Below, in pieces: positions 7,839 to 16,528 of a stretch of DNA of 64,000 nt (position 1 is the first letter of the stretch; each line of letters opens with the position of its first letter). The DNA comes from CAWINX01 sp963702055 (GTDB lineage Bacteria; Actinomycetota; Thermoleophilia; Solirubrobacterales; 70-9). The notes beneath the pieces were generated by a model. The model was given only the letters and a program-made list of their open reading frames with translations, searched no databases and had not been told where the DNA came from. Both the position numbers and the translations under genes were made by a program. The stretch spans positions 1,798,001 to 1,862,000 of the forward strand of contig OY969702.1 in assembly GCA_963702055.1 (NCBI GenBank), written 5' to 3'.

Positions 7839-8452
7839 CCGTCTCTCCACGCATCTACGTCGCCTGCCTGGCGGCATACAACAACGGCACGCTGCACGGA
7901 CGCTGGATCGACGCGGACCAGTCCGTCGACGACATCTGGGCCGAGGTCCAGGCGATGCTCAAGGCGTCGCCGGAGAACACGACGTGCCAGTGGTGCGGCG
8001 CGGTACTGGTGTCCACCGATCCGGTCCGCTGGGACAAGCCGTGCACGCACGGCGTGCACCTGCCGGGAAACGCCGAGGAGTGGGCGATCCATGACTACGA
8101 GGGCTTCGGCTCGCTGCGGCTCTCCGAGTGGGCGTCGTTCGAGCGGGTGTCGGCGATGGCCGCCGGCATCGCCGAGCACGGCGAGGCCTTCGCGGAGTGG
8201 CTGGCATACGACGACAGCCGCGACCCGGCCGACCTCCAGGCCTTCGAGGACGCCTACCGCGGCGAGTGGCGCTCGCTCCGCGAGTACGCCGAGGACTGGG
8301 CCGACCAGACCGGCCTGTACGACACGGCCGAGAAGACCGGATCTCCGTACGTGGTCGTCGACGTCGACCTGTTGGAGCGCGACCTCGACATCGAGCTCTA
8401 CACCGCCAGTGGCAGCAACGGCTCCGTCTACGTCTTCGACCCCAATGTCTGA
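7835..8452 (+). CDS. ardA: ArdA-like antirestriction protein with a zinc-finger-like insert
   Basis: A 205-residue protein. The start PRIYVACLAAYNNGTLHGRW and the segment EEWAIHDYEGF are hallmark ArdA sequences. ArdA proteins are acidic B-DNA mimics that block type I restriction enzymes and help incoming mobile DNA survive. Most are about 165-185 residues. Here an insert of about 30 residues separates the first ArdA strand region from EEWAIHDYE and carries C51-x2-C54 and C70-x-H72 (also H75), a possible zinc knuckle. The rest is strongly acidic as expected (DSRDPADLQAFEDAYRGEW). It overlaps both neighbours by a few nucleotides in the leading-region operon. Confidence 0.88.
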   Translation: MTVSPRIYVACLAAYNNGTLHGRWIDADQSVDDIWAEVQAMLKASPENTTCQWCGAVLVSTDPVRWDKPCTHGVHLPGNAEEWAIHDYEGFGSLRLSEWASFERVSAMAAGIAEHGEAFAEWLAYDDSRDPADLQAFEDAYRGEWRSLREYAEDWADQTGLYDTAEKTGSPYVVVDVDLLERDLDIELYTASGSNGSVYVFDPNV

Positions 8453-9380
8453 GATGGCCACATCTCAGACGGCGGTTTCACTCGCCGCCGTCGAGGCCTA
8501 CCTCGATGCGCTGTACGCGGGCGCTCCCGACGGGTCGCTGGTGGAGGTTCGGTACCGCACCCGGTCCGCCATGGGGCGGACCTTCCACCGGGCCGCAGAC
8601 CGCGGTGCGATCGCGGCCGAGGTCGCGAGGCGGTCACCGGCGACCGACGTCTACCTCGGCGTTATCCCTCGGCGCCGCCGGGGCGGCGGGCGCGATGACC
8701 TGGTCTCCCAGGCCCGCGTCCTATGGGTGGACTGCGACACGCCCGAGGCGGCGGCTGCGCTGGGCGCGGCCACGCCGCGCCCCTCGATCGTCGTCGCCTC
8801 GGGCACCGCCACGAACCGCCACGGGTACTGGCTCCTATCGGAGCCGGCCTCCCTCGACGCGGTCGAGGAAGGCAATCGCCGCCTGGCCATTCGGCTCGGC
8901 GGCGACCTCGCCTGCGCCGACGCCGCCCGCATCCTGCGGCCGCCATCTCTGAATCACAAGCACCAGCCTCCCTCCGCGGTTCGGCTGGAGCTCTGCTCGC
9001 CGGGGCCCCGGCATCGCATCGCAGCCGTCGTCGGCGAGGCGGCGGTGGATCGGCTCTCTCGACCCGGCCGTGGGCCGGTTCTCGCCCTCGACGATCCACT
9101 GCGCCGGGTCAGTCCGGCCGTCTACGTTGAGCGGCTTGCCGGAGTGGCCGTCCCGCGCCATCGCAAGATCCGCTGCCCGTTTCATGACGACCGGACACCC
9201 AGCCTCCACGTCTACGAGGACGGAGACCGCGGCTGGTACTGCTACGGCTGCGCGCGCGGCGGCTCCATCTACGACTTCGCGGCGCACGTGTGGGGGGTGG
9301 AGACCCGAGGCGAGACCTTCAACGGTCTCCACGACGCGCTCTGCGTGGTGTTTGGACCGGAGGACCTTCGCCAGGCGTGA
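8445..9380 (+). CDS. RepB-like primase with C-terminal CHC2 zinc finger
   Basis: A 311-residue protein from ATG 8445 (ATG 8454 is an alternative). The N-terminal part (LWVDCDTPEAAAAL, SGTATNRHGYWLL, GGDLACADAARILRPPSLNH) matches RepB-type/archaeo-eukaryotic primase-like domains found on plasmids. The C-terminal 60 residues are a DnaG-type CHC2 zinc-binding motif: CPFHDDRTPS at about residue 243, then WYCYGCARGG. That pairing suggests a primer-making enzyme acting on transferred single strands or in element replication. It overlaps ardA by 8 nt. Order of domains is reversed compared with DnaG, where the zinc finger comes first. Confidence 0.8.
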   Translation: MSEMATSQTAVSLAAVEAYLDALYAGAPDGSLVEVRYRTRSAMGRTFHRAADRGAIAAEVARRSPATDVYLGVIPRRRRGGGRDDLVSQARVLWVDCDTPEAAAALGAATPRPSIVVASGTATNRHGYWLLSEPASLDAVEEGNRRLAIRLGGDLACADAARILRPPSLNHKHQPPSAVRLELCSPGPRHRIAAVVGEAAVDRLSRPGRGPVLALDDPLRRVSPAVYVERLAGVAVPRHRKIRCPFHDDRTPSLHVYEDGDRGWYCYGCARGGSIYDFAAHVWGVETRGETFNGLHDALCVVFGPEDLRQA

Positions 9381-9637
9381 CGTGGCGGCAGCCGGTGCTC
9401 CTCCTCGATCGCAACCTTTCTGGTGCTGGCAACGCTCCGGTGCCCGTTGGTCACCTCCGCAAGCGGAGTCCTCCGGGGCCGGACGGCCCTTACACGCTCT
9501 CGAAGGTATCCCTCGATCCAGGGCGCCTCAAGGCTGAATGACACTCGGTCACCTGGCGGTGCCCTTCGGCCTTGACCCACCCCGGACCGAGGGAGGGGGA
9601 TCAGAGCGTTTTATCAATCTCTTTATGAGGTTCTGAC

Positions 9638-10051
9638 ATGGAATACGACGAGACGTTCACGACTGAGGGTTCGGCGCGACAGATCCGGTCTCTCCACAAG
9701 AAGCTTCGGTTCCTGACCGACCGGGCTTCGAACGGGGATGCGCCCTTGACTAAAACCGAGATGGAGCTCGCCGGAGTTGAGCGGGCGCTCGACGCCATCA
9801 CGCCGGGTTGCTACCGGATGGAGGACCTGTCTCCTGAGGAGTTGGCGCGAGAGATCCGGATCATCCAGGCCGATCTTCAACTCCTGGCGGACCGTCCCCA
9901 ACTGCGGCGCAAGCGGGGATACGGACGGGTGTCGGCGGATGCGCCGTACGCGGATTCGCGCCGTCCCACCGACCCGCACGGGGGATACCGGATCGACAAC
10001 CGGCCGCGGGCGGGCGACGCGGACCGCAACTACGCGGCGGGGCTCCTCTGA
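9638..10051 (+). CDS. Hypothetical coiled-coil protein
   Basis: A 137-residue protein of unknown family. The first 85 residues are helical and charged (SARQIRSLHKKLRFLTDRAS, EELAREIRIIQADLQLLADR), suggesting a coiled coil. The C-terminus is Arg/Tyr/Asp-rich and probably disordered. The ATG follows a GAGG sequence with normal spacing. It lies between the primase and the divergently oriented XRE regulator. Confidence 0.6.
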   Translation: MEYDETFTTEGSARQIRSLHKKLRFLTDRASNGDAPLTKTEMELAGVERALDAITPGCYRMEDLSPEELAREIRIIQADLQLLADRPQLRRKRGYGRVSADAPYADSRRPTDPHGGYRIDNRPRAGDADRNYAAGLL

Positions 10052-10101
10052 GCCCGGTCCGGTGGGCGCTCGATCGCCCACCGGACATTCCCGCGTCCCA
10101 G

Positions 10102-10356
10102 CTACCGTTTGCCCCTGCTCTTCCGCTCGCGTTTCTCTGCGTCGCGCAGTAGCTCGGACGCGGGCACGCCGAGGCCGTCGGCGAACTGCCAGAGCGCGCG
10201 CACGCTGACGTTGCGCTCGCCCCGCTCGGTGTCGCCGACGTAGTTGGCGCTCAGTCCGGCGCTCTCGCCGAGCGCCTCCTGAGACAGGCCGCGCTCGATG
10301 CGCAGCGCCCGGATGGTCTCGCCCAATGCGCGGTGTCGTGGGCCCACTGGCGGCAT
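10102..10356 (-). CDS. XRE-family helix-turn-helix regulator
   Basis: An 84-residue protein from the Met of MPPVGPRHRALGETI; an upstream in-frame start at 10395 would add 13 residues. The Cro/C1-type HTH is complete: LRIERGLSQEALGESAGLS, ANYVGDTERGERNVSV, then LWQFADGLGVPASELL, the usual five-helix pattern. It is divergent from traA, and the region between them holds several dyads, so it probably controls transfer genes. The closing KRERKSRGKR tail is basic. Confidence 0.85.
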   Translation of the reverse strand: MPPVGPRHRALGETIRALRIERGLSQEALGESAGLSANYVGDTERGERNVSVRALWQFADGLGVPASELLRDAEKRERKSRGKR

Positions 10357-10469
10357 CACCGCACCTTTCCCGACCCGGGAAGAACCGTCTACCAACGATC
10401 AGGGTGGTCACTGGGGAGTCCGGCCCAAGCGTAGAGACAGAGCCCTGGGTCAGTTGCCTTGCTGCTGTT

Positions 10470-10500
10470 GCGCCGAAGTTGATGCCCCAACCTTCGGCGC
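10470..10500. repeat. Hairpin upstream of the relaxase gene (part of a candidate oriT)
   Basis: GCGCCGAAG (10470-10478) pairs perfectly with CTTCGGCGC (10492-10500), and the loop can add TTG/CAA pairs with one bulged C. It lies about 120 bp upstream of the MobF relaxase start, where oriT hairpins are commonly found. Confidence 0.5.
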
Positions 10501-10595
10501 GCGGCTTCGCGCATCTTGGCGCCAGTTGGCGCGCGCGGAGCCGAAAGGGCGGGCGGGTGGGGAGCGGAGCGGACACACGCACGAGGCCCTGGCGC

Positions 10596-10620
10596 ATTTG
10601 CATTTGGCAAAAATGCAAAT
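10596..10620. repeat. AT-rich perfect inverted repeat abutting traA
   Basis: ATTTGCATTT (10596-10605) and AAATGCAAAT (10611-10620) form a perfect 10-nt dyad around GGCAA. It is strikingly AT-rich for this sequence and ends directly at the traA ATG. It could be the relaxase recognition hairpin at oriT or an operator for the divergent XRE protein. Confidence 0.6.
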
Positions 10621-13272
10621 ATGTGTAACCCAGACCGCATCGGATGGCCCCCGACGCTCACGATTCGAGCCGCCAAGAACCCCGAGTACTACGAGCGGCG
10701 CGAGTTCGCTCGCGACGACTACTACGAAGAGAGTGGGGAGGCCCCCGGCCAATGGGTCGGCCGCTCCGCAGAGACCCTCGATCTGCAGGGATCGCCGGAG
10801 CGCGGCCAGCTCGGGACCCTTCTCAAGGGCGTCTCACCTCGAACGGGCGAGGTCCTTCCCGGCGGGCGCGGCCGCCGGCCCAGCAACGCGGGGTTCGACC
10901 TCACCTTCACCGCTCCCAAGTCGGTGAGCGTTCTGCTTGCCGTCGGGGACGAGCGCACGCAGCAGGCCATCCTCGCCGCCCAGGAGCGCGCCGCCCGCGC
11001 GGGTCTGGACTACCTGGAGCGCCACGAGTGCTTCGCCAGGCGCGGCACCGACGGCGTCGACGTCGTCCCGGCCGAGGGATTTGTCGGAGGCATGTACATG
11101 CACGAGATGGCCCGCTCCGGCGATCCCCACCTGCACACCCATGTGGTCATCGCCAACCGCGTTCTCGCCGCGGACGGGCGGTGGACGGCGCCCGACATGC
11201 GTCCCGTCTACGCCGCCGCCAAAACGGCGGGGACTCTCGCCGAGGCCGAGCTGCGCCAGGAGCTGAGCAGGTCTCTTGGGGTGCAATGGCGCGACGTCGT
11301 CAACGGAACGGCCGAGATCGAGGGAGTGCCGCAGGCAGTCCTCGATCACTTCTCGCAGCGCCACTCCGAGATCACCGAGCTGGCCACCGTCCGGGGCTGG
11401 CTCACCGAGCGCGGCATCGAGGAGATCCAGCGCGAGACCCGCGACCGCAAGCCCCAGCTGGACCGGGAGGTGGCCCAGCAGCAGTGGCGCGCCCGCGCCG
11501 CAGAGCAGGGCTTCGGCACGCGCGAGATCACAGGCGTCCTGGACCGGTCTGCCGTCCGCCGGCCCAGGCGATACCGGACCCAGATCGCAGAGCACCTCGC
11601 CGGACCCGACGGCCTTACGCGCCAGGAGTCGACGTTCACGCGGCGCGCGGTTATCCAGGGTCTCGCGCAGGCCTACCCCGAGGGCATCTCTCAGGCCGAT
11701 CTGGAGAAGGCGGCCGACAACTTCCTGGCCGCCCACGGAGTCCCCGTGACCGCGCGCATCGACCACATGCCGGAGCTCTACACCACGCTCGACATGCTGG
11801 CGACCGAGGCCCGGCTCCTTGAGGTCGCCGGCGCCAGATCGCGGCGCACCCCCACTGTCCGTGCCGCCCAGGCCGACCGCGTCATCGCCAAGGCCTCCAA
11901 ACAGCTCGGCGAGGACCAGGCGCAGGCCGTGCGCCACCTGACATCGGGGACGGCCCGCACCCGCCTCCTGGAGGCCCGCGCCGGGTACGGCAAGACCACC
12001 GCGCTGCGGGCGGTGGCCGAGGCCTACGCGGCCGAGGGCGTGCCGGTGGTCGGCACGTCCTGGCAGGGGCAGGCCGCCCAGGCCCTGCAGCAGGAGGCCG
12101 GGATCAGGGGCGTCACGGCGGCAGGCCTGCTGCGTGCCATGGAGCGCGGCGAGGAACCGATCCCGGACCGCGCCGTCCTCATCGTGGACGAGGCCGGGAT
12201 GATGCCCACCCGCGCCCTTGCCGGTCTGGCGGACGAGGTTGCACGGCGCAACGGCCGCCTGATCCTCGTCGGGGACCGAGACCAGCTCCCCTCCATCGAC
12301 GCGGGCGGAGCCTTCGCCAGTCTCGGGGACCGGCTCGGCGTGGCCCGGCTCAGCGAGAACCGGCGCCAGCGCGATGAGCTGCAACGCGCAGTCGCGGGGC
12401 AGCTGGCCGAGGGCCACGCTGGCGCCGCCCTCGACCTTCTCGCCGAGCACGGCCGCTTCCAGGCGCACGACGATGCTCGCCAGGCCCGCGCCGAGCTGAT
12501 TGAGGAGTGGGCGTCGACCTCGCTGAATGCACCCGAGGACTCCCTGATCCTGGCGCATGACCGGCGCGAGATCGCCGAGCTCAACGAACTCGCCCGCGCC
12601 CAGCTCGATGCCAAGGGTCGTCTCGGAAAGCAGCGCCTGGTCGCGTACGGCAGGGAGTGGGCCGCCGGAGACAGGCTGGAGTGCCGGCGCAACGACTACA
12701 GGCCCGATGTCGACGTCCGCAACCGCACCCGCGCGACGGTCACGCGCGTCGATCGCGTCCGCAACACCGTGACCATCCGCACCGACGACGGCCGCACGGT
12801 GAAGCTCCCCCCGGACTACCTGGAGCACGTCGACTACGGCTACGCCATCACCGGCCACGCCAGCCAGGGCGCGACCGTGGACAGGACCTACTTGCTGGCG
12901 ACGCCCGACAGGGGAGGGCGCGAGTGGGGCTACGTGGCCGGCAGCCGCCACCGCATCGACCTTCGCGTCTACGCCGTCCACCACGACCGCGAGGAGGTCC
13001 AGCGTGAACTGGAGAGGACGTGGCTCAAGAGCCAGGCCAAGACGCTGGCCTTCGACCGCATGCACCCCGACGACCGCGAGCTGGCACTCGGGCGTGCCGC
13101 TCGCCGGATCGCCGAGCTGGAGGCGGGTGCCGGCATTCAGAAGAAACAGACGGAGCGCGCCCGCCCGGATCGCTCCCGGGAGGACGATCGCGAGCAATCG
13201 TCCCAGCGCGTGCGGCGCAAGCGCCGGGTCCGTCGCCGCCGGCGCGGCGACGGAGACGGGCGCTCCCTCTGA
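10621..13272 (+). CDS. traA: MobF-type conjugative relaxase/helicase (TraA/TrwC family)
   Basis: An 883-residue protein from ATG 10621. The N-terminal TrwC relaxase domain has the two Tyr pairs of MobF enzymes (Y23-Y24 and Y34-Y35 in NPEYYERREFARDDYYEES), the FTAPKSVSVLL motif and the metal-binding histidines in GDPHLHTHVVIANR (about residue 170). It would nick oriT and attach covalently to the 5' end. The C-terminal RecD-like helicase has Walker A (ARAGYGKTT, about 455), Walker B (LIVDEAGMM, about 520) and the late motif YAITGHASQGATVD. The Walker A has Tyr where Gly-Thr-Gly is more usual. No clear ribosome site precedes the ATG, which abuts a hairpin; translation may start a little upstream. 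Confidence 0.9.
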   Translation: MCNPDRIGWPPTLTIRAAKNPEYYERREFARDDYYEESGEAPGQWVGRSAETLDLQGSPERGQLGTLLKGVSPRTGEVLPGGRGRRPSNAGFDLTFTAPKSVSVLLAVGDERTQQAILAAQERAARAGLDYLERHECFARRGTDGVDVVPAEGFVGGMYMHEMARSGDPHLHTHVVIANRVLAADGRWTAPDMRPVYAAAKTAGTLAEAELRQELSRSLGVQWRDVVNGTAEIEGVPQAVLDHFSQRHSEITELATVRGWLTERGIEEIQRETRDRKPQLDREVAQQQWRARAAEQGFGTREITGVLDRSAVRRPRRYRTQIAEHLAGPDGLTRQESTFTRRAVIQGLAQAYPEGISQADLEKAADNFLAAHGVPVTARIDHMPELYTTLDMLATEARLLEVAGARSRRTPTVRAAQADRVIAKASKQLGEDQAQAVRHLTSGTARTRLLEARAGYGKTTALRAVAEAYAAEGVPVVGTSWQGQAAQALQQEAGIRGVTAAGLLRAMERGEEPIPDRAVLIVDEAGMMPTRALAGLADEVARRNGRLILVGDRDQLPSIDAGGAFASLGDRLGVARLSENRRQRDELQRAVAGQLAEGHAGAALDLLAEHGRFQAHDDARQARAELIEEWASTSLNAPEDSLILAHDRREIAELNELARAQLDAKGRLGKQRLVAYGREWAAGDRLECRRNDYRPDVDVRNRTRATVTRVDRVRNTVTIRTDDGRTVKLPPDYLEHVDYGYAITGHASQGATVDRTYLLATPDRGGREWGYVAGSRHRIDLRVYAVHHDREEVQRELERTWLKSQAKTLAFDRMHPDDRELALGRAARRIAELEAGAGIQKKQTERARPDRSREDDREQSSQRVRRKRRVRRRRRGDGDGRSL

Positions 13273-13443
13273 GAGCGGCAGTCCGAGGATTGCGCACCCC
13301 GCGCGAAGGTTCCCGAGGCCCATCGCCGCGAGCAGCCCGGCACAATCTCTGGTAGCTTGCGGCGTCACAACGATCAGGGTGGATGCCTGGGCTGGACAGC
13401 GGGGGTTGCGTCCATCGTCGTAGACCCGGAAGGGGAAGCTCAG

Positions 13444-14046
13444 ATGAAGCATCGTTCTCATGCCTATGCCCTGGTCGTCGGCCTCGCCGGGCTGGCGGGC
13501 CTGGTCTTCGTGACGGGCGCGCTAGCTGCCCACAGCGGCAAGCGCGCCCACAAGGGCAGGCACTCGGGCGGCATCTACACGTACAAGTCCGGCCTCAATC
13601 TCTTTGAGAACGAACACGGCTTCGACAAAGGGAAGGTCATTCCGGCAAAAGGACGCGGATCGGTCACGATCAAAATGCGGACGTTGAGCAGGCGGGCCTT
13701 GCTCATAACGGGCGTGACCGTAAAGAGCGCCCATGCGGAATGTGTCGAATACACCAACTCAGAGCCGCCTGAACGGCGATTCACGATGCGCTACAGCAAA
13801 TCCGTTCGAGCGCACGAACGGGTTTACATCAACACCGACCCGGAAAAAGAACTAACGGCGTTTTTCAGGGGCAAGCTCGAAGATGAAGAATGGCTATGGG
13901 AAATCAGTGCGATGCTGTGGGTCAAACCCAACGGCGTGATGTATCCGCTCGTCGGGACGTCAATCAAGCTGAACGAAACCACCAACTGCGGCATTGGTGG
14001 CATCGCCAAGAAGCCGCTGCGATTCCGGGAAGGCGCCTGGCGGTAG
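13444..14046 (+). CDS. Secreted protein of unknown function
   Basis: A 200-residue protein with a signal peptide (MKHRSHAYALVVGLAGLAGL then VTGALAAHSG). The mature part is beta-rich and contains two cysteines (AECVEY and TNCGIGG) that may form a disulphide. I do not recognise a family. GGAAGCTCAG before the ATG provides a weak ribosome site. The next gene also encodes a secreted protein with the same MKH start, so the two may be a pair exported to the cell surface during transfer. Confidence 0.65.
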   Translation: MKHRSHAYALVVGLAGLAGLVFVTGALAAHSGKRAHKGRHSGGIYTYKSGLNLFENEHGFDKGKVIPAKGRGSVTIKMRTLSRRALLITGVTVKSAHAECVEYTNSEPPERRFTMRYSKSVRAHERVYINTDPEKELTAFFRGKLEDEEWLWEISAMLWVKPNGVMYPLVGTSIKLNETTNCGIGGIAKKPLRFREGAWR

Positions 14047-14096
14047 GTGGGCGGCTCCGAGCCCTACTTCGGAGGCGCCCTGAGAGGGAGGATCGA

Positions 14097-14888
14097 ATGA
14101 AGCATCCTGCTGGTTTCTTCTGGCCCTCCATCCTCCTTGGGGCGGCGCTCATCGCAGCTGTGGTCCTTCTCGCGCCGGCGTCGGCAGTTGCCGGTCGGTG
14201 CGGCAGACACCATCGCTCCCGGTGCTCACGGGGCACTCACCACCGCAGGCGCTCGTACACTTTCGCGTCCCCGCTGCAACAGGGCGGCACATTCACGATG
14301 ACCTTCAAGGCCACTGGGGGTATAGACCGTGGAGAGCTTCCCTGGCTTGTCACCGATTATTGGCTTACTGGCGTCAAGTTGAGCAACCTTCCCCTCGCCT
14401 GCACGACAACCGAAGCAGTGTACGAGGGACCCACTGAAGGGTGGTCGGGAGAAAGAGTCGTCAATCAGTACTCGGCAGCCGTTTCGCTCGCCCTTCCGTT
14501 CTCGAAATCGAGCTATGCAAGCAGCTTGCTGGCGATCCGGTGGTCGAGGCGGCGCTGGAGACCAATGCGAATCCTCCAGAGGGCGGGACCGGCCTTGCCT
14601 ACGGGCTTACCAGAACCAAGCGAAGGCCTGAACACCATCCTCTACTACCTTGCAAGTCGAATATCCTCGGCATCCTACGATGTGGATGCAACCGTCCAAG
14701 CATTTGTAAGCCGAGGGCGGGTCATGCGCGCTGCCGTAAAAAACGTTTACGCGTATCCGCATGGATCCCAAGCGACTACAGAAAACACCGAAGGACGCGA
14801 AACCATCTGTAAATACGCAGACGAAAGCGGAACATACCCGGAAAAGGACGGGAGCAAGACCCTGATGACGTATCGCTTGCCAAAGTGA
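14097..14888 (+). CDS. Secreted protein of unknown function, possibly frame-disrupted in the middle
   Basis: A 263-residue protein with a signal peptide (SILLGAALIAAVVLLAPASA). GAGAGGGAGGATCG gives a good ribosome site for the ATG. The first part (about to residue 140) and the last part (from LYYLASRISSASYDVD) look protein-like. Residues about 145-175 are unusually Arg/Trp-rich (IRWSRRRWRPMRI), and another frame over roughly 14500-14630 reads more naturally (ELCKQLAGDPVVEAALETN). Two compensating indels, real or from sequencing, could explain this. No family recognised. Confidence 0.55.
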   Translation: MKHPAGFFWPSILLGAALIAAVVLLAPASAVAGRCGRHHRSRCSRGTHHRRRSYTFASPLQQGGTFTMTFKATGGIDRGELPWLVTDYWLTGVKLSNLPLACTTTEAVYEGPTEGWSGERVVNQYSAAVSLALPFSKSSYASSLLAIRWSRRRWRPMRILQRAGPALPTGLPEPSEGLNTILYYLASRISSASYDVDATVQAFVSRGRVMRAAVKNVYAYPHGSQATTENTEGRETICKYADESGTYPEKDGSKTLMTYRLPK

Positions 14889-15010
14889 CCGCAACAAGAC
14901 TCCTTTGGAATGCTACTCATTTGGAGGCGATTCCACCGAGGTAATGCGCCTGCCGGTGTAGTACCCACAGTTCGGTACCCGGCTGGAGTGGCACACCGGC
15001 CGCACGGCCG

Positions 15011-16417
15011 CTAGATCGTCGTGCCCTGGCGCAACCTGACGATCGCCGCCGGCGCAGATCGGCTGATCAGCAGGCCGGCGCCCTGCGGAATCCTGCGAAT
15101 CTCGTCCAGGCTCATCGGCGGGCGGCGTTCCCACTGCTCGCTTGCCGATCGCCCGCCGCGGCCGCGGGCCTGCACCCACCTTCGCGTGTCCACTTCGCCG
15201 AGCATTTCCCGCGCCCATTTCAACGTCTCCAGGTCTGTTGTCCCGCCCAGGAGCAGCTTGGCCGGATGGTTGCTGAGCAACTCCCGGGTCTCGGCCTTGC
15301 TCCAGATGCGCTCCGCCTGGCCGAGATCCTGGAGCACGGTGATGATCTGGACTCCCGCGCCCGCAGCCTGGCTCGCCCACGACGGCAGATCCTTCAGCGG
15401 CGCGATGTTGGCGACCTCGTCGAGCGCGAGCAGCAGAGGCGGGTCCAGCGGCCCCTTGGCCCCGCCTCGCCGGAACGCGGCTGTCACGAGCGAGGTCACC
15501 AGCGCGCTGAACAGCGGCGCGAAGTAACGCCAGTCATCGGGAGGCGAGACGATGAACAGGCTCGCCCCCGGCGAGCCGTCCGGACCTTCAGTGCCGAGGA
15601 CGGTATCCGGCGTGATGTCCGGGAGCTTGCCCGGTCCCGGCGCCCGGCACGTCTCCAGAACCTCCTCGTCGTTGTACGCAGACAAGGTTGTTCGCGCCGT
15701 CAGGAAGACCGAATCAGCGACCTCGCTGTCCATCTTCCACACGCCTTCCGCCACCCGCAGGGCCTCGGCATGGTCCTTGAGCCGCTGGCGGATCTCCTTC
15801 TTGGCATCCTCGCCTTCCTGCAGCCAGCGCATCACCGGCTCCATCGACGGCCCCTCCTGCGCCGCGGCCAGGAGCAGCGGCCCGATGTAGTCCGCCGCAG
15901 TCGCGTTCCAGAAGTTGCTCCGGCTGTTGCGACCGTCCTCCGCAAGCCCTGCCGCCTCCACCAGAGCTTTGGCCACCCGTCGCGCGCTCCCCCAGGGGCG
16001 CTCACCCATCACCACGGCCAGCGGCGACCACGTGTTGGACCCGTACTCGCCCTGGTTGCTCGGGTTGTAGATCAGCACCGGCCAGCCCGCGGCCTCTCGC
16101 TCCTCCCAGGCGTGCTGCAGAACGTCACTGCGGATGCTCGTGGTTATCACCGGGCCATCCCAGCGCACCACGTTCGGCGCCAGCAGCGAGGTCGTCTTGC
16201 CGCTGCGCGTCACTCCGACGACCAGAACCCCATACCCGGGCGGAGCCGCCAAAGCCGGGCTCGCCCGCTCGGAGTCGAACAGGCCCCACAATCGCGCCTC
16301 GGTGGAGGCCGGCGCAAGCCGTCCGAGAAGCACGCGCCCCGGCTGCGGTCCCGGCACCACCAGATCGCCCATGTCACCGGGCCTCGGCCAGGGAAAGTCA
16401 GACGCGCTAGTCGCCAC
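15011..16417 (-). CDS. VirD4/TraG-family type IV coupling ATPase
   Basis: A 468-residue protein. Walker A is GVTRSGKTTS (G68-T76) and Walker B is LLLALDEVANI (about residue 320), separated by sequence typical of TraG/VirD4 proteins (YNPSNQGEYGSNTWSPL, FWNATAADYIGPLLLAA, VLQDLGQAERIW). Such ATPases bring the relaxase-DNA complex to a type IV secretion channel. It lacks the N-terminal membrane helices of VirD4; the adjacent small membrane proteins encoded at 16529-17535 on the other strand could anchor it. It is the only minus-strand transfer gene here. Confidence 0.88.
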   Translation of the reverse strand: MATSASDFPWPRPGDMGDLVVPGPQPGRVLLGRLAPASTEARLWGLFDSERASPALAAPPGYGVLVVGVTRSGKTTSLLAPNVVRWDGPVITTSIRSDVLQHAWEEREAAGWPVLIYNPSNQGEYGSNTWSPLAVVMGERPWGSARRVAKALVEAAGLAEDGRNSRSNFWNATAADYIGPLLLAAAQEGPSMEPVMRWLQEGEDAKKEIRQRLKDHAEALRVAEGVWKMDSEVADSVFLTARTTLSAYNDEEVLETCRAPGPGKLPDITPDTVLGTEGPDGSPGASLFIVSPPDDWRYFAPLFSALVTSLVTAAFRRGGAKGPLDPPLLLALDEVANIAPLKDLPSWASQAAGAGVQIITVLQDLGQAERIWSKAETRELLSNHPAKLLLGGTTDLETLKWAREMLGEVDTRRWVQARGRGGRSASEQWERRPPMSLDEIRRIPQGAGLLISRSAPAAIVRLRQGTTI

Positions 16418-16528
16418 CGCCAGTCGTCTCCAGGGCCGGTTGTACGATCACTGACCGCAGACTATCCTCCTATCCGCGAGGCGCAGTCCGGCGCCCGGCC
16501 ACCATCTTCGCCCGGCGCCGGCAGCACG

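Noticed and set aside
10834..13461. 875-codon frame antisense to traA
   Set aside because: High-GC coding DNA often leaves the opposite strand open. The sense frame has complete relaxase and helicase motifs; the antisense has none.
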